Shown here in pieces: positions 1 through 9,658 of a DNA stretch of 64,000 bases (the first letter of the stretch is position 1; the number at the start of each line of letters is the position of its first letter). Made by a program: the position numbers and the translations under genes. The stretch lies in NCBI GenBank assembly GCA_903893215.1, contig CAITLJ010000021.1, positions 1-64,000 of the forward strand, given 5' to 3'. The notes beneath the pieces are model-generated. The model was not told the DNA's origin. It searched no databases and was given only the letters and a program-made list of their open reading frames with translations. The DNA comes from an uncultured Ferrovum sp. (GTDB taxonomy: Bacteria > Pseudomonadota > Gammaproteobacteria > Burkholderiales > Ferrovaceae).

Positions 1-49
<49 letters not shown>

Positions 50-70
50 ACGGTGTGCGGACAAGCCCGC

Positions 71-110
71 ACAGCCATCACAGCCATCACAGCCATCACA
101 GCCATCACAG
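71..110. repeat. Nonamer tandem repeat, four copies
   Basis: The 9-bp unit ACAGCCATC occurs four times head to tail (71-79, 80-88, 89-97, 98-106) plus a partial ACAG. It sits between the tRNA-Ala gene and its candidate promoter, so it would be transcribed as part of the pre-tRNA 5' leader. No coding frame or hairpin explains it. Confidence 0.9.
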
Positions 111-138
111 TTTAAGACAGAGCAGGAAAGGCAGGCAA
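109..138 (-). promoter_or_regulatory. Candidate promoter for tRNA-Ala
   Basis: On the minus strand TTGCCT (138-133) is followed after 18 nt by TAAACT (114-109). Initiation near 102 would place about 50 nt of leader, including the nonamer repeats, before the tRNA. Both boxes are imperfect; position and the lack of a better candidate are the support. Confidence 0.35.
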
Positions 139-185
139 ATGGTTTCCCGGCCTCGGGTCGCCACACAGCCGCGGTGACTTCCCCC

Positions 186-920
186 TCAGGGCATGCGCTG
201 CAGAACTGTCGCTGGCGCAAGACCCGAAAACAGCGGCCCCGACTGGGCATGCACCCCCAGGCTGGACAGGGCCTCCGACAGCCGCTCTGAAATGATCCCG
301 TCGGCAATCACCTCGCAGCCCAGTTCGCGGCAGGTGTTGACCATGCCGGCCACAATGATGCGGGTACCGTTGTCCACGGCGACCCGGCGGATCCAGGCGC
401 CGTCCAGACACACCACGCTGGGCTCCACGGTGAGCAACAAGGACAATCCGGACACCCCACCACCAAAATGCCGCGTGGCCGACCGGAATCCCATCGAACG
501 CCAAAGCCGCGTGACATCGGCCACACATTGCGGATCACCGATCTCTTCGGTCTCGCTGATCTCCAGCACGATTCGCTCCGGTGAAAGTCCGAAAGTGCGC
601 GCATCGGCCAGCAACGCCATGCCGCACACATCTCGGTCGGTGCACGAAGCCGCCAGGATCTGCAGGTGCACATCGCCTTCCCAGCCCGATTGCGCCGCCC
701 TGGCCATGGCGCTGCGCCGACGTTCCCGGTCCTCGGCCAGACGCATCAGACCGCGCAACTGTCCGCGCCAGACATCAGACTGTGGGCCCGGACTGACCCG
801 CAGCGCCATCAGGACACGCGAAGTCGCATCGACGATCACCTCCAGACCGGACGAAGCCGGGACCGGGTCAGGCACTTCCGTTGACAGATAAGCTTCACTG
901 GCCACCACGTGGCGGTCCAT
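186..920 (-). CDS. Degenerate EAL-domain protein (predicted catalytically inactive)
   Basis: Residues about 25-240 follow the EAL phosphodiesterase fold and resemble the neighbour encoded just upstream, but catalytic motifs are lost. The EAL signature position reads MALRV, DDFG is RHFG, the KLD strand is VCLD, and AEGVET is ADGIIS. Only the ISETE strand is close to consensus. It should therefore not hydrolyse c-di-GMP; binding or a partner role is an inference. ATG at 920 was chosen because GAGG lies 9 nt upstream and it clears the upstream gene, which ends at 977. The open frame extends to an ATG at 1040, but that would overlap the neighbour by 64 nt. No GGDEF, PAS or membrane segment is present. 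Confidence 0.75.
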   Translation of the reverse strand: MDRHVVASEAYLSTEVPDPVPASSGLEVIVDATSRVLMALRVSPGPQSDVWRGQLRGLMRLAEDRERRRSAMARAAQSGWEGDVHLQILAASCTDRDVCGMALLADARTFGLSPERIVLEISETEEIGDPQCVADVTRLWRSMGFRSATRHFGGGVSGLSLLLTVEPSVVCLDGAWIRRVAVDNGTRIIVAGMVNTCRELGCEVIADGIISERLSEALSSLGVHAQSGPLFSGLAPATVLQRMP

Positions 921-976
921 GTCACCCGCCTCGTGCGGCAGGGTCCCTGGTAGCAACAAATCGTCGCTATCTGCGG

Positions 977-1765
977 TCAAGATGCCACCGACCACCTGAT
1001 GGAAGCGCTGTGCCTGGGCGGACCGGCGTGCCCTGGCCACGCTACCGACGGCAGGATTTCCATGGCCGGTCGTGCAAACAGGTAACCCTGCTGCAGCGGA
1101 ATACCCAAATCATTGAGGATTTCCGATTGCTGCGCGGTCTCGACGCCTTCGGCTACCACGTCGCAGCCAAGGTGCCGCGCCGTGCTCACCAGGTTGCGGA
1201 TGATGGTCCGGCCACGGGCGTCATGGGGGGCGACACGGGTGAACTCGTCATCCAGCTTGATAATGTCGGGCCGGAATTCGCTCAGCAATTCCACATTACA
1301 ATATCCGCGCCCGAAGTCATCAAGCGCGGTCTTGAATCCGAAATCCCGATACATGGCAATGAAGTCGCGCAAGCGCTTGGGACTCAGCACGGCTTTCCAT
1401 TCGGTGATTTCGAACATCAGCTGTTCGTAGGGAAACGCCAGTGCATCGGCTGCGGCCAGCGTGCGACGCATTGCCAGGCTGGGGCAACCATCTGATTGCG
1501 CAAACAGATTCAGACTCAGCATGGAACGCAGGCCCAGTCGGCGGCTAAGCGACATGGCCGCTACACGCAACTGCTGATCGAGCAGGCCAAGCGTATCAGC
1601 AGGCACACTTCCAAACAGGGTGGCCGCAGATTCACCTTGCGCGCCGCGCGCAAGTGCCTCATGGGCAAAGATCTGATGACACCGCACATCAACGATAGGC
1701 TGAAAGGCGATCCGGAAGGCGGGGGCGCCAGAGTGGGGCTGAAAACCAGAATGCGAAAAGGTCAC
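977..1765 (-). CDS. EAL-domain cyclic-di-GMP phosphodiesterase
   Basis: This 262-residue protein is a single EAL domain with almost no extra sequence. FQPIVD near residue 21, HEALARG with the metal-binding Glu, NLN-type strand near 85, FEITE near 120, DDFGRGY near 147, DIIKLD, VVAEGVET and QGYLFARP are all intact, so hydrolysis of c-di-GMP to pGpG is expected. No sensor domain or transmembrane helix is visible, so it is probably cytosolic and controlled by partners. It starts with GTG and has a weak ribosome site. It lies upstream of the degenerate EAL gene and probably shares its transcript. Confidence 0.88.
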   Translation of the reverse strand: MTFSHSGFQPHSGAPAFRIAFQPIVDVRCHQIFAHEALARGAQGESAATLFGSVPADTLGLLDQQLRVAAMSLSRRLGLRSMLSLNLFAQSDGCPSLAMRRTLAAADALAFPYEQLMFEITEWKAVLSPKRLRDFIAMYRDFGFKTALDDFGRGYCNVELLSEFRPDIIKLDDEFTRVAPHDARGRTIIRNLVSTARHLGCDVVAEGVETAQQSEILNDLGIPLQQGYLFARPAMEILPSVAWPGHAGPPRHSASIRWSVAS

Positions 1766-1958
1766 GTTGAAACAGCCACGATGAATCGATTGACATGCGG
1801 ATAGTGCGGCTGGCGCTTGTTGAACACGACCAACCCGCTACAGCATTACCCGGATTCCGGCAGGAAAAACACCTTATCGAAAATACTAACGCAGCACCTT
1901 AAGGAAAGCCAGTCAGATTACGGAATTGTTGGCATATTCAGGTCTGGAAGAACAGGGC

Positions 1959-1978
1959 ACCTGACACCCGGGTCAGGT
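1959..1978. other. Inverted repeat between lgt and the EAL pair
   Basis: ACCTGAC (1959-1965) and GTCAGGT (1972-1978) form a perfect 7-bp stem with a 6-nt loop, touching the lgt stop codon. It lacks a clear U tract on either strand, so it may be a weak terminator or an RNA 3' end element. The rest of 1766-1977 is A/T-richer spacer that should hold the EAL promoter, but I see no strong boxes. Confidence 0.4.
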
Positions 1979-2760
1979 CAGGCAGCGCGACGCAGGCGGG
2001 TGATCAGCAACCAGGCGCCCAAGCCGATCATTGGCACACACAGCCACTGGCCCATGCTGAAACCGAAATGCAGCAGGCCGAGAAAATCATCAGGCTCGCG
2101 CGCATATTCGATCACGAAACGAAAGCTGCCGTAGGACAGCAGGAACAGTCCGGAGGTGGCGCCCAACGGGCGCGGGCGGCGCGAGAACCACCAAAGCACA
2201 GCCAGCAGCAAAGGCCCTTCAGCAAATGCTTCGTACAATTGGGACGGATGACGCGCAAACCCGTCGGTATGCGGAAACACCATGCCCCACGGCAGGTCGG
2301 TCACCCGACCAGGCAATTCGGCATTGATGAAGTTGCCGATCCGGCCTGCACCCAGCCCCACCGTGACCAACGGTGCCACAAAGTCGGTCACGGCAAACCA
2401 GCGCTTGCCATGACGGCGCGCAAACCAGGCGCTGGCCAGGATCACACCGAGCAGTCCGCCATGAAAGGACATGCCGCCCTGCCACATCTGGGGCACCTCA
2501 CTGAGGTGGGTGGCATAGTAGGCCGGCTTGTAGAACAGCACGTAGCCAAGCCGCCCGCCCAGGATCACCCCGAACACCACAAAGGTCAGAAACTCGTCGA
2601 CCTGCTCCACCGTCCAGTCCAGCCAGGGCTGGGTGCGTACACGTACCTTGCCCAACCACTGTCCGCCGATGAAGCCGATCAGGTACATCAAGCCATACCA
2701 GCGCACCGCCAGCGGACCAAGACGCAGCGCCACGGGATCAAAATCTGGATGGATCAGCAT
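1978..2760 (-). CDS. lgt: Prolipoprotein diacylglyceryl transferase
   Basis: Lgt transfers diacylglyceryl from phosphatidylglycerol to the lipobox Cys of preprolipoproteins in the inner membrane, the first step of lipoprotein maturation. The 260-residue length is normal. Visible marks are RWYGLMYL near residue 20, [10 protein letters not shown] near 78, HGGLLG near 101 and the Lgt signature [14 protein letters not shown] near 142, with about seven hydrophobic segments. It is transcribed away from the cytochrome c gene; a TATACT on the minus strand at 2801-2796 is a possible -10 box. Substrates in this window include the LivK and LptE lipoproteins. Confidence 0.96.
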   Translation of the reverse strand: MLIHPDFDPVALRLGPLAVRWYGLMYLIGFIGGQWLGKVRVRTQPWLDWTVEQVDEFLTFVVFGVILGGRLGYVLFYKPAYYATHLSEVPQMWQGGMSFHGGLLGVILASAWFARRHGKRWFAVTDFVAPLVTVGLGAGRIGNFINAELPGRVTDLPWGMVFPHTDGFARHPSQLYEAFAEGPLLLAVLWWFSRRPRPLGATSGLFLLSYGSFRFVIEYAREPDDFLGLLHFGFSMGQWLCVPMIGLGAWLLITRLRRAA

Positions 2761-2958
2761 GAGGTTCCCGCTTGGGCAACGAAGAAAGAGACGGCAGTAT
2801 ACCGACAGGCCAAAGGATGCATGCGCAACTGCCAGACCAGTCGGCAGCGATCCGCACCCCGAGGCCTCTATCCTGCCGCTGCCGCGTCAACCCCGCCGCG
2901 GGGCAGTGCGTTGAAGGCTGTAGCATCCCCCAAACCGACCACCCACCGCGTGACCGGT

Positions 2959-2987
2959 TTGCAAATCACCGGGGCGACCCGGATACT
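2959..2987 (+). promoter_or_regulatory. Candidate sigma-70 promoter of the cytochrome c gene
   Basis: TTGCAA (2959-2964), a 17-nt spacer and GATACT (2982-2987) precede the cytochrome c start by about 67 nt. The remainder of the 294-nt lgt/cytochrome intergenic region (2761-3054) shows no convincing small gene or RNA. Confidence 0.5.
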
Positions 2988-3054
2988 TTTCGGCGGTATT
3001 CCTGTCCTTCTAACCATAGCGGCCCTGGATACTGGCCGTACGAGGAGAATCAAA

Positions 3055-3372
3055 ATGTTGTTTGCAAAAATCGGAATGATCGCTGCCGCAGGCCTGCTGG
3101 TTGCCGGCACTGCCAATGCAGCAGGCGAAGTCGAACTGGCCACCAAGAGCGGCTGCCTGGCCTGCCACGCCGTCGATCACAAGGTGATCGGCCCGGCCTA
3201 CAAGGACGTTGCGGCAAAGTACAAGGGTGACGCTGGCGCAGCCACCAAGCTGTATGCCAAGGTAAAGGCTGGCGGCGGCGGCGTATGGGGCCCGATCCCG
3301 ATGCCCCCCAACGCCCAGGTCAACGACAAGGACATCAAGACCCTGGTTGACTGGGTGCTGACCCAGAAGTAA
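3055..3372 (+). CDS. Small class I cytochrome c (c551/c8 type)
   Basis: The 105-residue product has a signal peptide ending near ANA-AGE (about residue 22) and a mature domain of about 82 residues. One heme motif, GCLACH, is near residue 36, and the distal Met ligand lies in IPMPPN near residue 83. This is the layout of soluble periplasmic cytochromes c551/c8 that shuttle electrons to oxidases or nitrite reductases. ATG 3055 is preceded by GAGGAG. A longer open frame running in from upstream is not real. The gene is monocistronic with its own promoter and terminator, and no partner redox gene is adjacent, so its specific acceptor cannot be named. Confidence 0.93.
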   Translation: MLFAKIGMIAAAGLLVAGTANAAGEVELATKSGCLACHAVDHKVIGPAYKDVAAKYKGDAGAATKLYAKVKAGGGGVWGPIPMPPNAQVNDKDIKTLVDWVLTQK

Positions 3373-3416
3373 GCACTTCCTGTTCAGGGCAAGCGAGCGC
3401 TGGCCCGACACCGCGG

Positions 3417-3452
3417 ACAAGGGCCCGCATCCGCAAGGGTGCGGGCCCTTGT
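3417..3452 (+). terminator. Rho-independent-like terminator after cytochrome c
   Basis: A perfect 13-bp stem, ACAAGGGCCCGCA (3417-3429) with TGCGGGCCCTTGT (3440-3452), encloses a 10-nt loop 45 nt after the cytochrome stop. The stem is very stable; the following tract has few T residues. Confidence 0.75.
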
Positions 3453-3471
3453 TGCGTGCGCTGCAACAGGC

Positions 3472-3499
3472 TTGCAATTTCAGCCATCTGGTTTAGCAT
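3472..3499 (+). promoter_or_regulatory. Candidate promoter of the first liv operon
   Basis: TTGCAA (3472-3477) and TAGCAT (3494-3499) are separated by 16 nt, about 45 nt before the livK start and just after the upstream terminator. Boxes are imperfect. Confidence 0.35.
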
Positions 3500-3543
3500 C
3501 TGCTAACGATTACTGACTGTCTTTGCCATTCACCGAGGTTTTA

Positions 3544-4701
3544 ATGTCCCGCCTGTCGCAAGCACTGTGCCTGAGTATTGCCACCCTCGCCCTGATGGCC
3601 TGCAGCAAGCCGGACGGCCCTGCCGCATCCGGCGATCTGGTCGTCAAGATTGGCACCAGCAATCCGCTGACCGGCCCGCAAGCCCATCTGGGCAAGGACA
3701 ACGAAAACGGCACCCGTATGGCAATCGACGATGCCAACGCCAAGGGGATCACCATTGGCGGCCGCAAGGTACATTTCGAACTGGTGTCGGAGGACGATGC
3801 TGCCGACCCCAAGACCGGGACCATCGTGGCGCAGAAGTTCGTCGACATGCAGGTGGCGGGCGTAATCGGGCACCTGAATTCCGGTACCACCATCCCGGCC
3901 TCGCGCATCTATGCCGACGCCGGCATTCCACAGATTGCAGCCTCGGCCACCAACCCGAAATATACCCACCAAGGATTCAAGACCGCATTCCGGGTGATCC
4001 CCAACGACACCAAGCAGGGCCTTGAACTGGGCAAGTTTGCCGTTGGCAAGCTGGGCGCCAAAACTGTCGCCATCATCGATGACACCACGCAGTACGGTCA
4101 GGGCCTCGCCAACCAGTTTGAAGAAGCGGCAAAGGCGGCCGGCATTACGGTGGTCACCCACGAGCACACCGATGACCACGCCACCGACTTCCGCGCCATC
4201 CTGACCAACGTCAAGGCGAAGGCGCCCGACCTGATTTTCTACGGGGGCATGGATTCACAGAGTGGCCCGATGATGAAGCAGATCAAAGCACTCGGAGTCA
4301 CCTCAAAATTCTTGACCGGCGATGGCGGCTGCTCGGTGGAGTTCATCACCCTGTCGGGTGCCGATGGCGAGGGCGCCTACTGCAGCATGCCCGGCATGCC
4401 GGTCGAAAAGATGCCGCTTGGCCCGGACTTCAAGCAGCGCTTCAACGCCAAGTACGGCGAGATCCAGGACTACGCCCCCTACTGCTATGACGCCACCAAC
4501 GCCCTGATCAATGCCATGCAGAAAGCCGACTCGATTGACCCGGCCAAATATCTGCCGGTGCTGAAAACCATCGCGTTTCAGGGCGTCACCACGAATGTGC
4601 AGTTCGACGACAACGGTGACATCCAGGGAGGGGTGATCACGGTCTTCAAGATCCATGATGGCAAGCTGAGCGCACAGGAAACCCTCGGCGGCCAGCAGTG
4701 A
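3544..4701 (+). CDS. livK: Branched-chain amino acid type ABC transporter, substrate-binding lipoprotein
   Basis: This is a Leu/Ile/Val-binding-protein family receptor (385 residues, periplasmic-binding fold type I). The N terminus is a lipoprotein signal with LMAC at residues 17-20, so the mature protein should be lipid-anchored after Lgt action. IGTSNPLTG near residue 37 and the two-lobed Rossmann pattern are typical. ATG 3544 follows GAGG; a TTG at 3523 would only prolong the signal peptide. The permease and ATPase genes follow directly. The real ligand could be an amino acid, amide, urea or aromatic compound; the family does not decide this. Confidence 0.92.
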   Translation: MSRLSQALCLSIATLALMACSKPDGPAASGDLVVKIGTSNPLTGPQAHLGKDNENGTRMAIDDANAKGITIGGRKVHFELVSEDDAADPKTGTIVAQKFVDMQVAGVIGHLNSGTTIPASRIYADAGIPQIAASATNPKYTHQGFKTAFRVIPNDTKQGLELGKFAVGKLGAKTVAIIDDTTQYGQGLANQFEEAAKAAGITVVTHEHTDDHATDFRAILTNVKAKAPDLIFYGGMDSQSGPMMKQIKALGVTSKFLTGDGGCSVEFITLSGADGEGAYCSMPGMPVEKMPLGPDFKQRFNAKYGEIQDYAPYCYDATNALINAMQKADSIDPAKYLPVLKTIAFQGVTTNVQFDDNGDIQGGVITVFKIHDGKLSAQETLGGQQ

Positions 4702-4736
4702 CGCGCTGCGCACGACCTCATCGCGAGCGCTGAAGC

Positions 4737-5660
4737 TTGGACATCTTTCTGCAGCAGGTCATCAATGGCCTGGTACAGGGCAGCATTTACGCCCTCGTCG
4801 CGCTCGGGTACACCATGGTGTACGGCATCATCGAACTGGTGAACTTTGCCCACGGCGAGGTGGTGATGGTGGGTGCGTTGGTCAGCCTGAGCGTGATCGA
4901 ACGCCTGGTGTCGCGTGGTTACACCGGCTGGCCGTTGATCGTGATCAGCGTGCTGGTGGCCATCCCCACCTGCATTGCGCTGGGCCTTGGTATCGAGCGC
5001 GTGGCCTATCGTCCGCTGCGCAGGGCGCCGCGACTGGCGCCGCTGATCAGCGCGATCGGCGTGTCGATCGCGCTGCAGCAGATCGCTGCCCTGATCTGGG
5101 GCCGCAACTACCTGCATTACCCTGACATCCTGCCAAAAACCCAGTATCTGATCGGTGGTGCGGTGATCAGCCAGGTACAGGTGGTGATCCTGCTCAGTGC
5201 GGCCGTGCTGATGGCAGCCTTGTGGGTGCTGGTGCAGCGCACCCGGCTGGGTCGCGCCATGCGCGCCACGGCGCAAAACCCGGCCGTGGCCGGCCTGATG
5301 GGCGTCGACGTAAACCGCATCATCGCCACCACCTTCGTGGTCGGCTCGGCGCTGGCTGCCGTGGCGGGCACCCTGATTGGCGCCTACTATCAGGTTGGCA
5401 ACCATACGATGGGCTTTCTGCTTGGACTGAAGGCCTTCACCGCCGCCGTGCTCGGTGGCATTGGCAGCCTGGGGGGTGCCATGGCCGGCGGCCTGTTGCT
5501 TGGCGTGATCGAAAATCTTGGCGCCGGGTACATGGGCAAACTGACAGACGGCGCCGTGGGCAGCAACTACAGCGACGTGTTCGCCTTCCTGATGCTGGTG
5601 CTGGTGCTGATCTTCCGACCGTCCGGCCTGCTTGGCGAGCGCGGGGTGGAAAAAGTATGA
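4737..5660 (+). CDS. livH: Branched-chain amino acid type ABC transporter permease LivH
   Basis: This 307-residue inner-membrane permease has about eight hydrophobic segments. The start sequence MDIFLQQ is characteristic of LivH, as are ALGYTMVYGIIELVNFAHGE (residues about 22-41) and the EAA-like loop LGLKAFTAAVLGGIG near 240. It begins with TTG; I prefer this start because it reproduces the conserved family N terminus. A 35-nt gap separates it from livK, and its stop overlaps the livM start. Confidence 0.94.
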   Translation: MDIFLQQVINGLVQGSIYALVALGYTMVYGIIELVNFAHGEVVMVGALVSLSVIERLVSRGYTGWPLIVISVLVAIPTCIALGLGIERVAYRPLRRAPRLAPLISAIGVSIALQQIAALIWGRNYLHYPDILPKTQYLIGGAVISQVQVVILLSAAVLMAALWVLVQRTRLGRAMRATAQNPAVAGLMGVDVNRIIATTFVVGSALAAVAGTLIGAYYQVGNHTMGFLLGLKAFTAAVLGGIGSLGGAMAGGLLLGVIENLGAGYMGKLTDGAVGSNYSDVFAFLMLVLVLIFRPSGLLGERGVEKV

Positions 5661-6739
5661 AGCTGCGCCCACTCCTGTTCGGCCTCGCCCTCGTGGCCGT
5701 CCTGGCCCTGCCCTTCCTTACCGACCTTGCGCTTGGCCGCAGTTGGGTGCGCCTGCTCGACTTCGCGCTGCTTTATGCCATGCTGGCGCTCGGTCTGAAC
5801 ATCGTGGTCGGTTATGCCGGCCTGCTCGACCTGGGCTACGTGGCCTTTTATGCGGTGGGCGCGTACCTATACGCCATGCTGGCGTCTCCGCACATCGGCA
5901 TGCACCTGCCGCTCTGGGTGCTGTTGCCCGGCGGTGCGCTGCTGGCTGCCGCCTTCGGTGCCCTGCTCGGCGCTCCCACACTGGGGCTGCGTGGCGACTA
6001 TCTGGCCATTGTCACAATGGGCTTTGGCGAGATCATCCGGATCTTCCTGCGCAACCTCAACGTGACCAACGGACCGGCCGGCATCGACCTGATCGACCCG
6101 ATCCAGCTGGGCAACTTTTCCTTTTCGGCCACCCATCGCCTGTTCGGTCTTGTCATCCCGGGCATCTACAACTATTACTTCCTGTTCCTCGGCCTCACCG
6201 TGCTGATCGTGCTGATGTCGCGTCGACTTGAGGGCTCGCGGATTGGCCGCGCCTGGGCCGCCATCCGCGAGGACGAGATCGCAGCGCGCGCAATGGGGCT
6301 GAACACCAAGAACCTCAAGCTGCTGGCATTCGCCATGGGGGCCACCTTCGGCGGCATCTCCGGCGTGCTGTTCGCCGGCTTCCAGGGTTTTGTAAGTCCA
6401 GAAAGCTTCACCATGAACGAGAGCGTGATGATTCTCTGCATGGTGGTGCTGGGCGGAATGGGTCACCTGAATGGCGTGCTGCTGGGTGCCATCCTGCTGG
6501 CCATCCTGCCCGAGGCCTTCCGGCCACTGGCCCAGTTGCAGCAGCAAACCTTTGGCGAGGTCTATCTGGACCCGGCCAGCCTGCGCATGTTGCTGTTCGC
6601 GGTAGCGCTGATCGCTGTGATGATCCTGCGTCCGGAGGGCCTATGGCCGTCACCGGTGCGCAAACGTGAACTGCATGCCAGCGAAGAAGACAACGCCAGC
6701 ACACCAGACGCGGATCCCGCGCCTGGGGGGGCCGCATGA
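5657..6739 (+). CDS. livM: Branched-chain amino acid type ABC transporter permease LivM
   Basis: This is the second membrane subunit (360 residues). It shows LGLNIVVGYAGLLDLGYVAFYAVGAY-type signature around residues 45-70, GDYLAIVTMGFGEI near 115, and the ATPase-coupling segment with AARAMG near 212. ATG 5657 overlaps the livH stop (ATGA), implying translational coupling. The last 30 residues are polar and probably cytosolic. Confidence 0.94.
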   Translation: MKLRPLLFGLALVAVLALPFLTDLALGRSWVRLLDFALLYAMLALGLNIVVGYAGLLDLGYVAFYAVGAYLYAMLASPHIGMHLPLWVLLPGGALLAAAFGALLGAPTLGLRGDYLAIVTMGFGEIIRIFLRNLNVTNGPAGIDLIDPIQLGNFSFSATHRLFGLVIPGIYNYYFLFLGLTVLIVLMSRRLEGSRIGRAWAAIREDEIAARAMGLNTKNLKLLAFAMGATFGGISGVLFAGFQGFVSPESFTMNESVMILCMVVLGGMGHLNGVLLGAILLAILPEAFRPLAQLQQQTFGEVYLDPASLRMLLFAVALIAVMILRPEGLWPSPVRKRELHASEEDNASTPDADPAPGGAA

Positions 6740-7499
6740 GTGCCCTGCTGCGCGCCACCGGCGTGGGCAAGCGCTTTGGCGGACTCTCGGCGTTGGGTGA
6801 GGTCAGCTTCAGTATTCCCCAGGGTGCCATTTACGGCCTGATCGGCCCGAACGGTGCCGGCAAGACCACTTTCTTCAACCTGCTCACCGGCATCTACACG
6901 CCCGATGAAGGTGGCTTCGAGTTTGATGGTGCGCCCCTGCCAGGTGCGCCGCACGCCGTCTGCGCGCGCGGCATTGCACGCACCTTTCAGAACATCCGCC
7001 TGTTTGCCAGCATGACCGCCCTCGAAAACGTGATGGTCGGCCGCCATGTGCGTACCCGCGCCGGCCTGTTCAGTGCCATTTTCCGGCCTGGCAGCGAGCG
7101 TGCGGAAGAGCGTGCGATCCGGGCGCGGGCACTCGAACTGCTCGACTTTGTTGGCATCGCCCACCGCGCCCAGGAAGTGTCGCGTCATCTCAGCTATGGC
7201 GACCAGCGCCGACTGGAAGTTGCGCGGGCGCTCGCCACCGAACCACGCCTGCTGGCACTCGACGAACCCGCCGCCGGCATGAACTCCACCGAGACCGCCG
7301 CTCTGGGCGTGCTGCTGCAGAAAATCCGCGCCAAAGGCGTGACCATCCTGCTGATCGAACACGATGTGAAACTGGTGATGGGCCTGTGTGACCGCGTGGC
7401 GGTGCTTGAGTACGGGCGTCTGATTGCCGAAGGCCCCCCCGAGCAGGTACAGCACGACCCGCGCGTGATCGAAGCCTATCTGGGTGCGGAGGCTGGCGC

Positions 7500-7503
<4 letters not shown>
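6736..7503 (+). CDS. livG: Branched-chain amino acid type ABC transporter ATPase LivG
   Basis: This 255-residue ATPase has Walker A GPNGAGKTT near residue 38, the LivG-specific GIARTFQNIRLF near 82, a signature loop reading LSYGDQRRLEVARAL, and Walker B LLALDEPAAGMN near 173. The switch His is in LLIEHD. The start overlaps livM by four bases. It forms the heterodimeric motor with LivF. Confidence 0.95.
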
Positions 7504-8213
<710 letters not shown>

Positions 8214-8217
8214 CGGT

Positions 8218-8655
8218 ATGACCATCTGGTACGCGCCGTTTACCCCAGAGCAGGTCAATCTTGCCGGCCAGGGCAATCTGGCCGAACATTTGGGCATGGA
8301 ATGTGTGGAGATCGGCGACGATTTCCTGCGCCTGCGCATGCCGGTCGATCACCGAACCCGCCAGCCGATGGGACTTCTGCATGGTGGTGCCAGCGTGGCA
8401 TTGGGTGAAACCATCGGCGGAATTGCGTCATTTCGCGTGGTGGACCCGGGATCCCGGGTGGTTGGGCTGGAGATCAACGCCAACCATGTGCGCAGCGTGC
8501 AGGACGGCTTTGTCGTCGCCACCTGCCGCCCCATCCACCTTGGCCGAACGACCCACGTCTGGGACATCCGGGTGGAAACCCCGCAAGGCAAGCTGGTGTC
8601 GGTGATCCGCCTGACCAACGCCATCCTGCCACCGCAGGCCAGCATGGCAACCTGA
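8218..8655 (+). CDS. Hotdog-fold thioesterase (PaaI/EntH/YdiI-like)
   Basis: The 145-residue product belongs to the 4HBT hotdog acyl-CoA thioesterases. LLHGGASVALGETIGG (residues about 53-68) is the helix and catalytic stretch with a general-base Glu, and GLEINANHVRS follows on the next strand. Such enzymes hydrolyse aryl- or acyl-CoA esters (for example 4-hydroxybenzoyl-CoA, DHNA-CoA or misprimed carriers). It begins 4 nt after livF, so it is likely co-transcribed with the transporter. This suggests, but does not prove, that the imported compound is metabolised as a CoA thioester. Confidence 0.85.
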   Translation: MTIWYAPFTPEQVNLAGQGNLAEHLGMECVEIGDDFLRLRMPVDHRTRQPMGLLHGGASVALGETIGGIASFRVVDPGSRVVGLEINANHVRSVQDGFVVATCRPIHLGRTTHVWDIRVETPQGKLVSVIRLTNAILPPQASMAT

Positions 8656-8713
8656 ACCGGACGGCATAGGTTGCGGGCAACCCGCTGCCCGGATCAGGTA
8701 CGACCGACCTTCG

Positions 8714-9658
8714 TCAGGACTCAGCCTGGACCTTGCCCGGCACCCGCCCCAGCAGGTAAGCGCCACCCAGCACCAGCAGGGTGCCCGCCACATGCCATTG
8801 GGTGAAAGGTTCACCAAGCAGCACTGCGCCGAGCCCGATCGTCACCAGCGGCCCCAGCATGCCGATCTGTGCCACCCGGCTCGCCCCGATCCGGGCGATG
8901 GCCGCCATGCCGGCAAATACCGGCAGTACCGTGCAGAACAGGGCATTGCACACCGACAGTTGCCATACGGCCAGCGGCTGGTCGCGCAGCAGGGACCAGG
9001 GCTGGGACAGCACCACCTGCAGCAGGATGGCGCCGCCAGAAACCAGCGTGGCAAGCGCCGTCACGCGCAGGGTCCCGAGCCGTTTCAGCAGGCGACCGGC
9101 CAGCATCAGATACAGGGCATAGCAGAACGAGGAGGCCAGCACCAAGGAGGCACCCAACACCACATGGGGCCCCTCCAGTACCACCTCGCGACCAAACACC
9201 AGCAGCAGTCCGAGGTAGCTCAGGGCAAGTGCGCCCAACGCACGACCGGCAGGCCATTGCCGGCACAGCAAACAGGTACCCAGCAGCACCAGCGACGGGT
9301 AAGTGAACAGGATCAGGCGCTCCAGGCCGGCACTGATGTAAGCCAGCCCCATGAAATCGAGCAGGCTGGCTGCGTAGTAACCCAGCAGCCCGGCAAGGAT
9401 GATCAGTCCGCCATCGCGGGCGCTGATCGGCGGCTGCGCCGGATCACGCCACAACAACCAGGCCAGCACCAGCGCAAACACGGGCATCGACAGCAGCATG
9501 CGCTGCGCCAGAAAGGTGGTGGCGTCCACCCCGTGGCGAAAAGCCAGCTTGACCAGTATGGCCTTGGCCGAAAACAGCACGGCACTGAGTGCTGCCAGCC
9601 ACCAACCGCTGCGCGCCCGCTGCAGTGCCAGCGCAGCAGGGCTGGCAGACGTGCTCAC
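8714..9658 (-). CDS. EamA/DMT-family inner-membrane transporter
   Basis: The 314-residue protein has about ten hydrophobic helices in two EamA repeats (residues about 20-155 and 165-305), with AILVKLAF in the first helix and [21 protein letters not shown] in the second repeat. DMT exporters move amino acids, nucleotides or other metabolites; the substrate cannot be told. Its GTG start overlaps the hemF stop (GTGA), so it is the last gene of the dusB-to-hemF string. Confidence 0.85.
   Translation of the reverse strand: MSTSASPAALALQRARSGWWLAALSAVLFSAKAILVKLAFRHGVDATTFLAQRMLLSMPVFALVLAWLLWRDPAQPPISARDGGLIILAGLLGYYAASLLDFMGLAYISAGLERLILFTYPSLVLLGTCLLCRQWPAGRALGALALSYLGLLLVFGREVVLEGPHVVLGASLVLASSFCYALYLMLAGRLLKRLGTLRVTALATLVSGGAILLQVVLSQPWSLLRDQPLAVWQLSVCNALFCTVLPVFAGMAAIARIGASRVAQIGMLGPLVTIGLGAVLLGEPFTQWHVAGTLLVLGGAYLLGRVPGKVQAES

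Noticed and set aside
71-110. Short tandem repeats considered as a CRISPR array
   Set aside because: The unit is 9 bp without spacers and no cas genes are present. The 20-bp array at 57370 also lacks spacers.
2068-3054. Long plus-strand frame leading into the cytochrome c gene, which would give a 434-residue fusion
   Set aside because: The upstream part is antisense to lgt, and the cytochrome has its own GAGGAG site, ATG and signal peptide at 3055.
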